A stretch of 36,370 bases of DNA from Rhodocyclaceae bacterium (GTDB taxonomy: Bacteria; Pseudomonadota; Gammaproteobacteria; Burkholderiales; Rhodocyclaceae), in contig JAEUNM010000053.1 in the NCBI GenBank assembly GCA_016791105.1, forward strand, positions 1 to 36,370, written 5' to 3'. Positions 4,842-15,216 of this stretch are shown piece by piece. The notes under the pieces are model-generated. The model was not told the DNA's origin. It did no database searches and saw nothing but the letters and a program-made list of their open reading frames with translations. Numbering within the stretch: position 1 is the first letter of the stretch; every line of letters starts with the position of its first letter. A program made the position numbers and the translations under genes.

Positions 4842-6920
4842 TCAGGCAACCAGCGGCACGATGAGCAGTGCCACGATGTTGATGATCTTGATGAGCGGAT
4901 TGACCGCCGGGCCGGCGGTGTCCTTGTACGGGTCGCCGACGGTATCGCCGGTCACCGCGGCTTTGTGGGCTTCCGAGCCCTTGCCGCCGAAGTTGCCGTC
5001 TTCGATGTACTTTTTCGCGTTGTCCCAGGCGCCGCCGCCGGTGGTCATCGAAATGGCCACGAACAGGCCGGTCACGATGGTTCCCATAAGCACGCCGCCC
5101 AGTGCGCGTATGCCGGCGCCCGGCCCCATCGCGAAGTTGATGAGCACTGCGGTCACCACCGGTACCAGTACCGGCAGCAGCGACGGAATCATCATTTCCT
5201 TGATGGCGGCTTTAGTCAGCATATCCACCGCGCGCGAATAATCGGGCTTGGCGGTGCCTTCCATGATGCCGCGAATTTCCTTGAACTGGCGGCGCACTTC
5301 GATCACGACTGCACCGGCGGAACGGCCCACGGCTTCCATCGCCATGGCGCCGAACAGATAGGGCACCAGACCGCCGATGAACAGGCCGATGATGACGGCT
5401 GGATCGGACAGGTCGAATTTCACCGATTTGCCCAGACCTTCGAGCGCGTGCGTGAAGTCGGCGAACAGCACCAGCGCGGCCAGGCCGGCGGAACCGATGG
5501 CATAGCCCTTGGTAACGGCCTTGGTGGTGTTGCCCACGGCATCCAGCGGATCGGTCACGGCGCGCACGGAATCCGGCAGTTCCGCCATTTCGGCGATGCC
5601 GCCGGCGTTGTCGGTGATCGGGCCATAGGCGTCGAGCGCGACGATGATGCCGGCCATGGACAGCATGGAGGTCGCGGCGATCGCGATGCCGTACAAACCG
5701 CCCAGCGCGTAAGCGCCCCAGATCGACAGGCACACCGCCAGCGCCGGCCAGGCGCAGGCGCGCATGGAAACCCCCAGCCCGGCGATGATGTTGGTGCCGT
5801 GGCCGGTGGTGGATGCTTCGGCAATGTGCTTGACCGGCGCGTAATCGGTGCCGGTGTAGTACTCGGTAATCACCACCATGGCGCCGGTGAGCACCAGGCC
5901 GATCAATGCGCACAGGTAAAGCCGCATCTGGGCGCCGCCGCTAATGTTGAGCACGCTGTCGAGCGCATTGTCCGGCATGATGTGGGTGGTGATGGGATAG
6001 AACGCCACCAGTGCCATCACGCCCGCCACGATGAGGCCGCGGTACAGCGCATTCATGATTTTTCCGCCCGCCGCGGCTTTCACGAAGGACGAACCGACGA
6101 TGGAGGCGATGATGGAAAAGCCACCCAGCGCGAGCGGATAAATCACCGCCGCTTCGCCATTTGCCTTGAGCATGAGGGCGCCCAGCAGCATGGTCGCAAC
6201 GGTCGTCACGGCATAGGTTTCGAACAGGTCGGCGGCCATGCCGGCGCAGTCACCCACGTTGTCGCCCACGTTGTCGGCGATCACCGCCGGATTGCGCGGA
6301 TCGTCCTCGGGAATACCGGCTTCCACCTTGCCCACCAGGTCGGCGCCCACATCGGCGCCCTTGGTGAAAATGCCGCCGCCCAGACGCGCGAAAATCGAAA
6401 TGAGCGATGAGCCGAAACCCAGCCCCACCAGCGGGTGCAGCACGTGGTCCAGCGCTTCGCCGGGCGCCGCGGCGCCTTTCAGGAAGGCGTAGTAGCCGGC
6501 CACACCCAGCAGGCCCAGGCCGACCACCAGCATGCCGGTAATGGCGCCGCCGCGGAAGGCCACGTTGAGCGCCGCGGCAAGGCCGCTACGCGCCGCTTCG
6601 GCGGTACGCACATTGGCACGCACAGAAACATTCATGCCGACGTAACCGGCAGCGCCCGACAATACCGCGCCGATCACGAAACCGACCGCCGTCTTGACGT
6701 CCAGGAACGCGGCGATCAATACCGCCAGCACGAGGCCGACGATGCCGATGGTGGTGTATTGGCGATTCAGGTAGGCTTTTGCGCCCTCCTGGATCGCGCC
6801 GGAAATTTGCTGCATGCGCTCGTTGCCGGGCGCCTGCGCCAATATCCACTTACTGGATATGACCCCATAAGCGATGGCTAATAACGCACAAGCCAACGCG
6901 AAAATCAAACCCGATGCCAT
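4842..6920 (-). CDS. hppA: Membrane H+-translocating pyrophosphatase
   Basis: A 692-residue polytopic membrane protein that hydrolyses pyrophosphate and pumps H+ across the inner membrane. The PPi-binding motif [11 protein letters not shown] is at 190-200, followed by the acidic signature [30 protein letters not shown] split over 205-234; [12 protein letters not shown] is at 353-364, and a second acidic cluster, [17 protein letters not shown], lies near the C-terminus. In GNTTKA (463-468) residue 467 is lysine, the marker of the K+-independent H+-pumping subfamily (K+-dependent enzymes have alanine). Length is typical. The start is supported by AAGGAG 6 nt before ATG 6920. It is the last gene of the minus-strand block and sits beside the PPi-dependent phosphofructokinase, so both act on the same PPi pool. 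Confidence 0.97.
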   Translation of the reverse strand: MASGLIFALACALLAIAYGVISSKWILAQAPGNERMQQISGAIQEGAKAYLNRQYTTIGIVGLVLAVLIAAFLDVKTAVGFVIGAVLSGAAGYVGMNVSVRANVRTAEAARSGLAAALNVAFRGGAITGMLVVGLGLLGVAGYYAFLKGAAAPGEALDHVLHPLVGLGFGSSLISIFARLGGGIFTKGADVGADLVGKVEAGIPEDDPRNPAVIADNVGDNVGDCAGMAADLFETYAVTTVATMLLGALMLKANGEAAVIYPLALGGFSIIASIVGSSFVKAAAGGKIMNALYRGLIVAGVMALVAFYPITTHIMPDNALDSVLNISGGAQMRLYLCALIGLVLTGAMVVITEYYTGTDYAPVKHIAEASTTGHGTNIIAGLGVSMRACAWPALAVCLSIWGAYALGGLYGIAIAATSMLSMAGIIVALDAYGPITDNAGGIAEMAELPDSVRAVTDPLDAVGNTTKAVTKGYAIGSAGLAALVLFADFTHALEGLGKSVKFDLSDPAVIIGLFIGGLVPYLFGAMAMEAVGRSAGAVVIEVRRQFKEIRGIMEGTAKPDYSRAVDMLTKAAIKEMMIPSLLPVLVPVVTAVLINFAMGPGAGIRALGGVLMGTIVTGLFVAISMTTGGGAWDNAKKYIEDGNFGGKGSEAHKAAVTGDTVGDPYKDTAGPAVNPLIKIINIVALLIVPLVA

Positions 6921-7063
6921 CCGAAACTCCTTTTTTGATTGATTAAGTTAGTTGCCATGCATTGCATGCGCCGTTCTTGCGAGGCGGCGCAGATTGATAC
7001 GCCAGCCGGCTGCGCAACCAGCCGGCGCAAAAAATCGGTCTGATGGTAAGCGGCTGCTTCGCC

Positions 7064-8317
7064 TCAGGCACGGAACGCCGGCAGGCGGCGCGCCACGGCG
7101 GCTGCCGTGAGGCGCACGTAGGCCGGCAGGCCTTGCGCATAAGGCGGGTAATCTTCCCCTTCTATCAAGGGCTGCAGATAGCGCCGGCAGGCGCCGGTAA
7201 TCGAATAGCCGTCCGCAGCGATAAATTCCTCGGGCATCATTTTTTCGCGGTTGGCGACCTCAGCCAACGGCGTCGGGCTTACCCGCCAGGTGTAGGGATC
7301 GTCCGATACACGCTCCAGGCCGGCCATGACCGCGCTATGCCCCGACAGCGCGAATTCGAGCGCGGCACGTCCCACCGCATAAGCCTGTTCGGCATCGGTA
7401 CGCGAGGCCAGATGGCGCGCACTGCGCTGCAGATAATCGGGCAAGGCCCAATGCACTTTGTAATTGAGCGTGGATTTCACCAATTGCGCGATCTGGCTGC
7501 CCACCCCGCCCAACTGGGCGTGGCCGAAAGCGTCGCGCGAACCGGCTTCGCCCATCAACTGCCCTTCGGGATTACGCAGCCCTTCCGACACCGCCACGGC
7601 ACAGTAGCCATGATTTTTGACGGTATCGTTGACGCGGCTCAAAAACTTTTCCTGGTCGAACACGATTTCCGGCAACAGCAGCAGCAAGGGGCCGTCTTCC
7701 GGGGCCGCCAGACCACAGGCCGCGGTAATCCAGCCGGCGTGGCGCCCCATCGCTTCCATCACGAATACCTTCGTGGAGGTGGAGGCCATCGCCGCGACGT
7801 CGTACATGGCTTCGCGCATGGAAGTCGCGACGTACTTTGCGACCGAGCCGAAGCCGGGGCAATTGTCGGTGCCGACCAGATCGTTATCGACGGTTTTCGG
7901 GATACCGATGCAGCACAGGGGATAGCCGCTCGCCGCGGCAAGCTGCGCCACCTTGTGGGCGGTATCCATGGAATCGTTGCCGCCGTTGTAGAAAAAATAG
8001 CCAATGTCGTGCGCGCGGAACACGTCGATCAGGCGCGCGTATTTGGCGTTGTCCTGCTCCAGGCTTTTGAGTTTGTAGCGGCAGGACCCGAAAGCGCCGC
8101 CCGGCGTGTGGCGCAACGCCGCGATGCTTGCGGCGGATTCGGCGCCGGTGTCGATCAGATCTTCCTGCAGCGCCCCGATGATGCCGTTGCGACCGGCATA
8201 GACGGTGCCTATCGCCTCGGGATGCGCGCGCGCAGCTTCGATCAGTCCGCAGGCGCTGGCATTGATGACGGCGGTGACGCCGCCCGATTGCGCGTAGAAC
8301 GCATTACGCACGCCCAT
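7064..8317 (-). CDS. pfp: Pyrophosphate-dependent 6-phosphofructokinase
   Basis: A 417-residue phosphofructokinase that interconverts fructose 6-phosphate and fructose 1,6-bisphosphate. PPi rather than ATP use is indicated by GGND at 112-115 (ATP enzymes have GGDGS) and by lysine in PKTVDND at 140-146 (ATP enzymes have glycine, PGTIDND). The substrate motif MGRHAGW is at 190-196. I chose ATG 8317 because AGGAG lies 8 nt upstream and MGVRNAFYAQSGG is the family N-terminus; the frame stays open upstream without coding character. The reaction is reversible, so it can serve glycolysis or gluconeogenesis. It is followed after 143 bp by hppA; the pairing of these two genes is known from Methylococcus. 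Confidence 0.92.
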   Translation of the reverse strand: MGVRNAFYAQSGGVTAVINASACGLIEAARAHPEAIGTVYAGRNGIIGALQEDLIDTGAESAASIAALRHTPGGAFGSCRYKLKSLEQDNAKYARLIDVFRAHDIGYFFYNGGNDSMDTAHKVAQLAAASGYPLCCIGIPKTVDNDLVGTDNCPGFGSVAKYVATSMREAMYDVAAMASTSTKVFVMEAMGRHAGWITAACGLAAPEDGPLLLLLPEIVFDQEKFLSRVNDTVKNHGYCAVAVSEGLRNPEGQLMGEAGSRDAFGHAQLGGVGSQIAQLVKSTLNYKVHWALPDYLQRSARHLASRTDAEQAYAVGRAALEFALSGHSAVMAGLERVSDDPYTWRVSPTPLAEVANREKMMPEEFIAADGYSITGACRRYLQPLIEGEDYPPYAQGLPAYVRLTAAAVARRLPAFRA

Positions 8318-8537
8318 ATCCGTTCTCCTGCGAGGCCGGCTTGCGCCTTGCCCCGAACTTGCAGTCCGATGCCACCCGGCGCAATTGCCGGGTGACCCCG
8401 AATGCCTCGAATTGTTATTGACTACACCCTCATTCGCGCCCGCGCCACAGGCATATTGCCCGCCCGGTTCTGCAGACCGGGGGCGCACGGCCGGCTTCGG
8501 CCCGGCGCCACTTCGGCGGGACGCGAGCTTGTGCTAC

Positions 8538-9350
<813 letters not shown>

Positions 9351-10118
9351 TCAAACTTCGCCGCGCGAAAAATGTTCGCGCACGCGCGCCAAATCCTCAG
9401 CCGTATCGACGCCGGCCTGGGGGGCGGGCACATCGGTCGCGACACTTATGGCATAGCCGTGCCAGAGCGCCCGCAATTGTTCCAGCGCTTCTTCGCGCTC
9501 CAGCGCGCAAGCCGGTAGTTCCGCGTAGCGGCGCAGGAAAGCGGCGCGATAGGCGTAAATGCCGATGTGGCGCTGCACCGGCAACTGCGCCGGCAGTTTG
9601 TCGCGCGCGAGCGCAAAGGCGTCGCGCGCCCAGGGAATGGGCGCGCGCGAAAAATACAGCGCACGGCCGCGCTTGTCGCACACCACCTTCACCACGTTGG
9701 GGTTGAAGAACTCGTCCGCCGCCGTGATGGCGTGGCTGGCGGTGGCAATGGCGGCCTCGCCGTCGGCGGCCAGCGCCGCGGCGACGCGGTCGATCAGCGC
9801 GGGTTCGATGAGCGGCTCATCGCCCTGCACGTTCACCACCATTTCTTCGTCGTCCCAGCCGCACTGCGCCACCACTTCGGCCAGGCGGTCGGTACCGGAT
9901 GCGTGGTCGGCGCGCGTGAGCAGCGCACGATAGCCGTAGCGCTGGCAGGCTGCAGCAATCTCCGCGTGGTCGGTGGCGATGACACAATCGGCCGCGCCGG
10001 AACGCGCGACGCGATCCGCTACCCGCACCACCATGGGCCGCCCGCAAATGTCCGCCAGCGGCTTCGCCGGCAGCCGGGTGGACGCCATGCGGGCGGGAAT
10101 GACGGCATGAAAATTCAT
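9351..10118 (-). CDS. kdsB: 3-deoxy-manno-octulosonate cytidylyltransferase
   Basis: A 255-residue enzyme that activates Kdo with CTP to form CMP-Kdo for the lipopolysaccharide inner core. Signatures are the N-terminal nucleotide-binding segment [19 protein letters not shown] (3-21), the [10 protein letters not shown] segment, [10 protein letters not shown] with the metal-binding aspartate, and YFSRAPIPW. Start ATG 10118 gives the family N-terminus. No good Shine-Dalgarno sequence is seen. It follows trm112 after 157 bp in the order lpxK-trm112-kdsB, also found in Escherichia coli (lpxK-ycaR-kdsB). Confidence 0.96.
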   Translation of the reverse strand: MNFHAVIPARMASTRLPAKPLADICGRPMVVRVADRVARSGAADCVIATDHAEIAAACQRYGYRALLTRADHASGTDRLAEVVAQCGWDDEEMVVNVQGDEPLIEPALIDRVAAALAADGEAAIATASHAITAADEFFNPNVVKVVCDKRGRALYFSRAPIPWARDAFALARDKLPAQLPVQRHIGIYAYRAAFLRRYAELPACALEREEALEQLRALWHGYAISVATDVPAPQAGVDTAEDLARVREHFSRGEV

Positions 10119-10275
10119 GGGCGCGGAACAAATGGTGCGCGGGAGGAAAAACCCACCGTGGCCTCGGAGCGGAGCCGCGGGTAACAAACTGTACCGCCCG
10201 CGTACTGCACCGGCGCGCGGCCGCCGGGCCTGCACGGCGCGGTCGCGTAGATCGCAAGCCTTGCCGGCATGGCGC

Positions 10276-10464
10276 TTATTTGAGCGCTTCAAGTTCGGCG
10301 TCGGTCAGCGCGCGAGCTTCTTCCTCGAGCATGACGGGGATGCCGTCCCGTATCGGATACGCCAGGCGGCTCGCACGGCATTGCAATTCCTGCTTGTCCT
10401 TCACATAGACCAGCGGCGCTTTGGTGACAGGGCAAACAAGAATTTCAAGCAGACGTGCATCCAT
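10276..10464 (-). CDS. Trm112 family protein (YcaR-like)
   Basis: A 62-residue protein, [20 protein letters not shown] at the start, followed by [19 protein letters not shown], the usual Trm112/UPF0434 pattern. Only one of the cysteines that make the zinc site in eukaryotic Trm112 is kept in the CPxTK motif, as in most proteobacterial homologues. Trm112 proteins are small activators of methyltransferases in eukaryotes and archaea; the bacterial role is not well defined. Start ATG 10464 overlaps the end of lpxK by 20 nt and has GGAGG within lpxK. Its place between lpxK and kdsB is conserved in proteobacteria. Confidence 0.9.
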   Translation of the reverse strand: MDARLLEILVCPVTKAPLVYVKDKQELQCRASRLAYPIRDGIPVMLEEEARALTDAELEALK

Positions 10465-11461
10465 CGGTCCTATCCTCCAGCAGGGCAAGCACGCTGCGCG
10501 CGAGATCCGGCTGGACCTCGGCATCGACCGGCAATACCCAGAACTCCCCACGTAGCGCGAGGCGCGCGCATTTTACCGCATCCTTCTCGGTTAACAGGAC
10601 TATCGCGGCGCCGGCAAACGGGAAATCGGCGGCCTGGTAGTGGTGGTGATCGGCAAATTCGTGTTCCGTGAAGCGCAGCCCCAGCGCACGCAAACTATCG
10701 AAAAACCGGCGCGGCCGCCCTATTCCGGCCACCGCGTGCAATTCCCGCCCGGCCAGATCGGCCGCAGTACAACGCTGTTGCGCATTGCCCAGGCGGTAAA
10801 ACGCGCCGGCCTCGAGCCGCATCGTATGGCGCCGCAGGTGACGCAAATCCGGCGCTTCGCCATGCACCACCAGCATATCCGCACGCCGCAGCCGCGCCAG
10901 CGGTTCGCGCAGCGGGCCGGCCGGCAAGGGCCAGCGGTTGCCCAGCAGCAGCGGATCGACCACCGCAATTTCCAGGTTGCGCGCCAGCCTGTAGTGCTGC
11001 AGGCCGTCATCGGTCAGGATCACATCGACTTCCGGATGGGCGGCGATCAGGCCTCGCCCCGCCGCCGCCCGATCGCGGCCTATCCACACCGGACAGGCGG
11101 CCCGCGCGCGCATCAGGGCCGGTTCGTCGCCGACCACGGCCGGATCGGCATCCGGCGTCACTTCGCAGGCGGTGTCGGCACTACCACCGTAGCCGCGGCT
11201 CACGATGCCGGGCCGCCGGCCCAGTGCCGCCAAATCCTGCGCGAGGCGCAGGGTAAGCGGCGTTTTGCCGCTGCCGCCGGCATTCACGTTACCGATCACG
11301 ACCACCGGACGCGGCAGGCGCTCGCTGCGCAGCCAGCCGAAACGGTATGCGGCGCGGCGCAGTCCGGACAGGGTGGCAAACAACGCTGCAAGGGGAAGCA
11401 GCGGCCAGGCCGCCGGTCCGCGGCTTAGCCAGGCGCGTGCGAGGTAGGCGCGCGCGCCCAC
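10445..11461 (-). CDS. lpxK: Tetraacyldisaccharide 4'-kinase
   Basis: A 338-residue inner-membrane enzyme that phosphorylates the lipid A precursor at the 4' position. It has an N-terminal hydrophobic helix (about 15-32), then the Walker A motif [11 protein letters not shown] at 57-67, the SRGYGG segment, [16 protein letters not shown], and the C-terminal FADHHHY and LLTEKDAVK motifs. Start GTG 11461 is 1 nt after the exbD stop, so translation is probably coupled. The exbB-exbD-lpxK order recalls E. coli msbA-lpxK and is common in betaproteobacteria. Confidence 0.96.
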   Translation of the reverse strand: MGARAYLARAWLSRGPAAWPLLPLAALFATLSGLRRAAYRFGWLRSERLPRPVVVIGNVNAGGSGKTPLTLRLAQDLAALGRRPGIVSRGYGGSADTACEVTPDADPAVVGDEPALMRARAACPVWIGRDRAAAGRGLIAAHPEVDVILTDDGLQHYRLARNLEIAVVDPLLLGNRWPLPAGPLREPLARLRRADMLVVHGEAPDLRHLRRHTMRLEAGAFYRLGNAQQRCTAADLAGRELHAVAGIGRPRRFFDSLRALGLRFTEHEFADHHHYQAADFPFAGAAIVLLTEKDAVKCARLALRGEFWVLPVDAEVQPDLARSVLALLEDRTDGCTSA

Positions 11462-11462
11462 C

Positions 11463-11879
11463 TCAGCGCTTGGATTGGGTCTGGAAAGTGATCGCGCCCA
11501 GTCCGACCTGCTGCGCCGCCTGCATCACGTCTATGCTCGACTGCAGGCGCGCATCCTTGTCGCTGCCTATGATTACCACGGGATTTTTCATGTCGCCCGC
11601 GGCACGCCGCAATGCCGCGCCGATGGCGTCGATTTCGCGGCTGCCGACCGGCACGCGATTGATCACGATATCGCCGTTATTGGAAATCATCACGTTGACT
11701 TCATTCGGCAGGTTCGGATTGGCCGACGCGTCGGCGCTGGGCAGATTGATTTCCAGGCCGCCGTATTTGGAGTACGTGGTCGTGATCATGAGGAAAATCA
11801 GAATCACGAGCAGCACATCTATCATCGGAATCAGATTGATTTCCGGCTCGTCCCGGGCGGTGCCGCGGCGGAAATTCAT
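11463..11879 (-). CDS. exbD: ExbD/TolR-family biopolymer transport protein
   Basis: A 138-residue protein with a short cytoplasmic N-terminus, one membrane helix (about 16-36, NLIPMIDVLLVILIFLM) containing the conserved aspartate D21 that carries protons, and a periplasmic domain. It works with ExbB/TolQ to couple the proton gradient to TonB- or Tol-dependent processes. It starts 3 nt after the exbB stop and is followed 1 nt later by lpxK. No tonB is present nearby, so whether it serves TonB, Tol or another partner cannot be told from this window. Confidence 0.93.
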   Translation of the reverse strand: MNFRRGTARDEPEINLIPMIDVLLVILIFLMITTTYSKYGGLEINLPSADASANPNLPNEVNVMISNNGDIVINRVPVGSREIDAIGAALRRAAGDMKNPVVIIGSDKDARLQSSIDVMQAAQQVGLGAITFQTQSKR

Positions 11880-11882
11880 GCC

Positions 11883-12491
11883 TTACCTCGCGCGTTCGCC
11901 GTGTACGGTTTCCACCAGCTTGATCGCCTGCTGTTCCATATCGACCACCAGGCTATCCACCAGCGCGCGGAAATGCCGGTAGGCGATCATGCTGGGAATG
12001 GCGATGATGAGCCCGAAACCGGTGTTGTAGAGCGCCACCGAAATACCGTGCGCGAGCTGGTGAGGATCGTTGCCGACCGCGGTTTGCGAGCCGAAAATTT
12101 CTATCATGCCCACCACCGTGCCGAACAGGCCCATGAGCGGACTGATGGAGGCGATGGTGCCGAGCGAGGTCAGAAAACGTTCGAGTTCGTGCGTCGCGGC
12201 GCGCCCGGCTTCCTCGATGGATTCTTTCATGACTTCGCGCGAACTTTTCACGTTGCGCAAACCGGCGGCCAGAATGCGGCCCAGTGGCGACTGCTCGGCC
12301 AGCTTGCCGAGCGACTCCGGCGATACGCCGCCCTGACGGTATTGGGCGATTACGTTATCGACCAGCCCGGCGGGGACGATTTTCGATCGCCGCAAGGTGA
12401 TTGCCCGTTCGATGATCAGCGCGACCGCAATGACCGACGCAAGCAGCAAAAAGCCGATGGGCCAACCCGCGGCCTGAATGATCGAAAACAC
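11883..12491 (-). CDS. exbB: MotA/TolQ/ExbB proton channel family protein
   Basis: A 202-residue inner-membrane protein with three helices: FSIIQAAGWPIGFLLLASVIAVALIIER split over about 2-28, and two after the cytoplasmic loop (GTIASISPLMGLFGTVVGMI and ALYNTGFGLIIAIPSMIAY). The loop and the GLFGTV and P-S motifs are typical of ExbB/TolQ. I chose GTG 12491 because AGGAG lies 5 nt upstream and FSIIQAAGWP is the usual family start; the longer frame to 12566 has no ribosome-binding site. It is the first gene of the minus-strand block, divergent from xseA across a 526-bp spacer. Confidence 0.92.
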   Translation of the reverse strand: MFSIIQAAGWPIGFLLLASVIAVALIIERAITLRRSKIVPAGLVDNVIAQYRQGGVSPESLGKLAEQSPLGRILAAGLRNVKSSREVMKESIEEAGRAATHELERFLTSLGTIASISPLMGLFGTVVGMIEIFGSQTAVGNDPHQLAHGISVALYNTGFGLIIAIPSMIAYRHFRALVDSLVVDMEQQAIKLVETVHGERAR

Positions 12492-12584
12492 GCCTGCTCC
12501 TGCAAAAGTCGCGAACTTTACCGCCTGCGCGTTGATTGAGCAAGCACGGGCGACGAACGATTGCACGCCTCGGATAAGCAGCGC

Positions 12585-12619
12585 TTGTCCACAAGATCTG
12601 TGGATAAGTCTGTGAACAA
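12585..12619. promoter_or_regulatory. Cluster of three DnaA-box-like sites
   Basis: Within 35 bp: TTGTCCACA (12585-12593, one mismatch to TTATCCACA), TGTGGATAA (12599-12607, exact box on the minus strand) and TGTGAACAA (12611-12619, two mismatches). A second exact TGTGGATAA is at 12788-12796. Such clusters can be oriC parts, DnaA-titration sites, or DnaA-controlled promoters. No dnaA, dnaN, parAB or AT-rich unwinding element is nearby, so an origin is unlikely. Confidence 0.6.
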
Positions 12620-12733
12620 TTTGCCGCCTTGTCGCGCAATCCTCAGGCGCAAAGCGCTTTCATTACGGTTTGATGAAAATTCGGGCAAGCCCAGGTTGCC
12701 GTTTTGGCGGGCAATTGCGGCAATTTTGGGCTA

Positions 12734-12746
12734 TTGCACCGCAACA
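12734..12746 (-). promoter_or_regulatory. Possible PhbF/PhaR-type operator
   Basis: The minus strand reads TGTTGCGGTGCAA, an exact match to TG[N]TGC[N]3GCAA, the consensus I recall for the polyhydroxybutyrate regulator PhbF of Herbaspirillum. It lies in the exbB/xseA spacer. A second, fully palindromic match is upstream of the desaturase at 17362-17378. Confidence 0.35.
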
Positions 12747-13017
12747 AAGCGCGATGGGGCGACGCAACAAAAAACCGCCTGCCCGGCTGTGGATAAAAAC
12801 CACGGAAGGCGAGCCTTGGCGCGCTTGTGCCGCGGCTTCCAGTCCCGGCCCGGGTGCCTCGGGCGACCACAGATTTGCCGAACAGGCAGTTTGCGAAAAG
12901 TCAGACGTAACTGGCTGCACACAAGCAGGGCCGCGATCGCCGCTTCTTTTGCAGCGCAATAATCCCGCTTGCAGACGGGCGCCGGGCAAAAACCGCCGGG
13001 CGCGTACAATGCGCGCC

Positions 13018-14385
13018 ATGCCGGCGTCAAATTCCGAATCCGATTTGCGGCGCGCCCTCACCGTGAGCGAACTGAATGAAGCGGCGAGGCGCGTGCTCGA
13101 ACTTGAATTTCCTGTGCTGTGGGTGGCTGGCGAAATCGCCGGCTTGTCACGCCCGTCCTCCGGCCATCTGTACTTTACGCTCAAGGATGCGGGCGCCCAG
13201 GTGCGCTGCGCGATGTTCCGCAATCGCGCCCAGTTGCTGCCGTTCCGCTTGCAGGATGGCCGCCAGGTCGAAGTACGCGCGCAACTCACGCTGTACGAAG
13301 CACGCGGCGATTACCAACTGGTGGTCGAAGCCGTGCGCGAGGCCGGTGCCGGCGCCATGTTCGAGGCGCTGGCGCGGCTCAAGGCGCGCCTGCTGGCGGA
13401 AGGTTTGTTCGAAAGTTCGCGCAAGCGCGCGCTGCCGGCCTTGCCGCGCGGCATCGCCGTCGTCACTTCGCTGCAGGCCGCGGCGCTGCAGGACGTGCTG
13501 GCTGCGCTGGCGCGGCGTGCCCCGGCGCTGGCGGTATTCATTTACCCCTGCCCCGTCCAGGGTGTGGCCGCAACGCCGCGCATCGTCGAAGCGCTCGCGC
13601 GCGCCGGCGCGGACCCGCGTTGTGAAGCCATCCTGCTGGTACGTGGCGGCGGCAGCATCGAAGATTTGTGGTGTTTCAACGAAGAGCCGGTGGTACGCGC
13701 CATCGCCGCGGCCAAATTGCCGGTGGTGGCCGGTGTGGGCCACGAAACCGACGTAACGCTGGCGGATTTCGCCGCCGATATGCGTGCCGCCACCCCCACC
13801 GCGGCGGCCGAACTGGTGAGCGCCGGCTACCTCGCCGCAGCGGCGCGCCTGCGCAGCGCCGCCGAGCGCCTGCCGCGCCTCATGGCGCGGGCGCTGGGCA
13901 CGCGCATGCAGGCGCTCGATCTGCTGGCGTCGCGCCTGATCGGACCGCGCCAGCTCCTGGCACGCAAAAAACTGCAGCGCACGGAACTGGCTGCGCGTCT
14001 GGCACGGGCGGCCGCCGCCACGCATGCGCGCGCGCAGCATCGTCTCGCCCTGGCCGCCGCCCGCCTGCGCGCGCCGACACTGCAGGCCGAGCAAACCCGG
14101 CTGGTGTTGCTGCAATCCAGACTGCGCACGGCCATGACGCGGCAGCTCGACTCGCAGCGCGCGCGCCTGCGTCTGGCCCAGGCGCATATCCGGCATCTCG
14201 ACCCGCGCGCCGCCTTGGCGCGCGGCTATAGCATCGCCCGCAACGCGCAAGGTGACATCGTGCGCGATGCCGCCACGCTGGCGGCGGGCGGCGAACTTTC
14301 CATCGAGTTCGCGCACGGACAGGCACGCGCGCAGGTATTCGCGATCGAGCCTGCCGACGTTGTCAGTCCCGCCTCCGGCGCATAG
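13018..14385 (+). CDS. xseA: Exodeoxyribonuclease VII large subunit
   Basis: A 455-residue subunit of the single-strand-specific exonuclease that degrades DNA to oligonucleotides, partnered by XseB (not in this window). It has an N-terminal OB-fold (PVLWVAGEIAGLSRPSSGHLY, about 26-46), the catalytic domain with GIAVVTSLQAAALQDVL, the LLVRGGGSIEDLWCFNEE segment and VAGVGHETDVTLADFAAD, followed by a long arginine/alanine-rich coiled coil and the C-terminal DPRAALARGYSIAR motif. Start ATG 13018 gives the family N-terminus and typical length; there is no clear Shine-Dalgarno sequence, fitting the very close -10 element. Confidence 0.96.
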   Translation: MPASNSESDLRRALTVSELNEAARRVLELEFPVLWVAGEIAGLSRPSSGHLYFTLKDAGAQVRCAMFRNRAQLLPFRLQDGRQVEVRAQLTLYEARGDYQLVVEAVREAGAGAMFEALARLKARLLAEGLFESSRKRALPALPRGIAVVTSLQAAALQDVLAALARRAPALAVFIYPCPVQGVAATPRIVEALARAGADPRCEAILLVRGGGSIEDLWCFNEEPVVRAIAAAKLPVVAGVGHETDVTLADFAADMRAATPTAAAELVSAGYLAAAARLRSAAERLPRLMARALGTRMQALDLLASRLIGPRQLLARKKLQRTELAARLARAAAATHARAQHRLALAAARLRAPTLQAEQTRLVLLQSRLRTAMTRQLDSQRARLRLAQAHIRHLDPRAALARGYSIARNAQGDIVRDAATLAAGGELSIEFAHGQARAQVFAIEPADVVSPASGA

Positions 14386-14438
14386 AATGACGCGCCGCGA
14401 TACAAGCAGCTTCCAACAACCCCCTTGGAGAAACGCAC

Positions 14439-15026
14439 ATGGAACATACCCTGCCTCCCCTGCCCTATGCGAAAAACGCTCTGGCACCCACGCTGTCAGA
14501 AGAAACCCTGGAATTTCACTACGGCAAGCACCATCAGGCCTATGCCACGAATCTGAATAATCTGATCAAGGGGACCGATTACGCCGAACTGGATCTGGAA
14601 GCCATCATCAAGAAGGCACCGGCCGGTGGCGTGTTCAACAACGCCGCGCAAATCTGGAATCACACTTTTTTCTGGAACAGCATGAAGCCGGGTGGCGGCG
14701 GCGCCCCCTCCGGCGCGCTGGCCGCGGCGATCGATGCCCGCTGGGGCTCGTTCGACGAGTTCAAAAAGGCGTTCCAGGCCTCCGCGGTCGGCAATTTCGG
14801 TTCCGGCTGGACCTGGCTGGTGAAAAAGGCCGACGGCACGCTGGATATCGTCAATACCACCGGCGCGGGCACGCCCCTCACCACCGACGCCAAAGCTTTG
14901 CTCACGGTAGATGTGTGGGAACACGCCTATTACATCGACTTCCGTAACCGCCGCCCGGATTTCGTCGCGGCCTTCCTGGCCTCGCTCGCCAACTGGGATT
15001 TTGCCGCAGCGAATTTCGCCGGCTAA
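14439..15026 (+). CDS. sodB: Fe-superoxide dismutase
   Basis: A 195-residue cytoplasmic enzyme dismutating superoxide. The metal ligands are H27, H75, D158 and H162 (in QIWNHTFFW and [11 protein letters not shown]). Q71 in AAQIWNH, together with the ligand context, is typical of the iron-type enzyme; Mn enzymes carry GHxNH with the glutamine elsewhere. The start has GGAG 8 nt upstream. It follows xseA by 53 bp; TAGAAT overlapping the xseA stop (14383-14388) could be its -10 element. No signal peptide. Confidence 0.97.
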   Translation: MEHTLPPLPYAKNALAPTLSEETLEFHYGKHHQAYATNLNNLIKGTDYAELDLEAIIKKAPAGGVFNNAAQIWNHTFFWNSMKPGGGGAPSGALAAAIDARWGSFDEFKKAFQASAVGNFGSGWTWLVKKADGTLDIVNTTGAGTPLTTDAKALLTVDVWEHAYYIDFRNRRPDFVAAFLASLANWDFAAANFAG

Positions 15027-15216
15027 ACCAGGCCGGGCCGGCGCCTTGCGCCCGGCGTCGCGCCCGGGCGGACCGCCTGGCCGCGGCTAGCCGCTGCTGC
15101 GCGAATCCGGCCGAGCCAAAACTTGGCGGCGCCCGGCCCGGCTGGCGGGTGGCGCCACGCCCTGACGATGTACGCGTTGGCGTCCGCGCGCCAAACTTTT
15201 CATCGGGAATCGTGCC

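Larger units (their letters stand above)
12492..13017. other. Divergent spacer between exbB and xseA
   Basis: No credible gene; the frame in phase with xseA that opens at 12670 has no start site or conservation. The spacer holds four DnaA-box-like sites, one PhbF/PhaR-type operator match (12734-12746), and the promoters of exbB (minus) and xseA (plus). TACAAT at 13005-13010 is a plausible -10 element only 7 nt before the xseA ATG, suggesting a leaderless or very short-leader transcript. Confidence 0.55.

Noticed and set aside
4686..6410. 574-codon plus-strand open frame opposite hppA
   Set aside because: Histidine/glycine/arginine-rich translation of the antisense strand of a highly conserved gene; typical shadow frame in GC-rich DNA with no start signal.
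7043..8395. 450-codon plus-strand frame opposite the PPi-phosphofructokinase gene
   Set aside because: Mirror of a confidently assigned gene; composition and lack of any family pattern mark it as antisense noise.
12585..12796. Chromosomal replication origin
   Set aside because: DnaA-like boxes are present, but no dnaA/dnaN/gidA/parAB neighbours and no obvious AT-rich unwinding element; kept only as a box cluster.
12670..13017. N-terminal extension of xseA
   Set aside because: The protein from ATG 13018 has normal family length and start; the extension contains DnaA boxes and no conserved residues.
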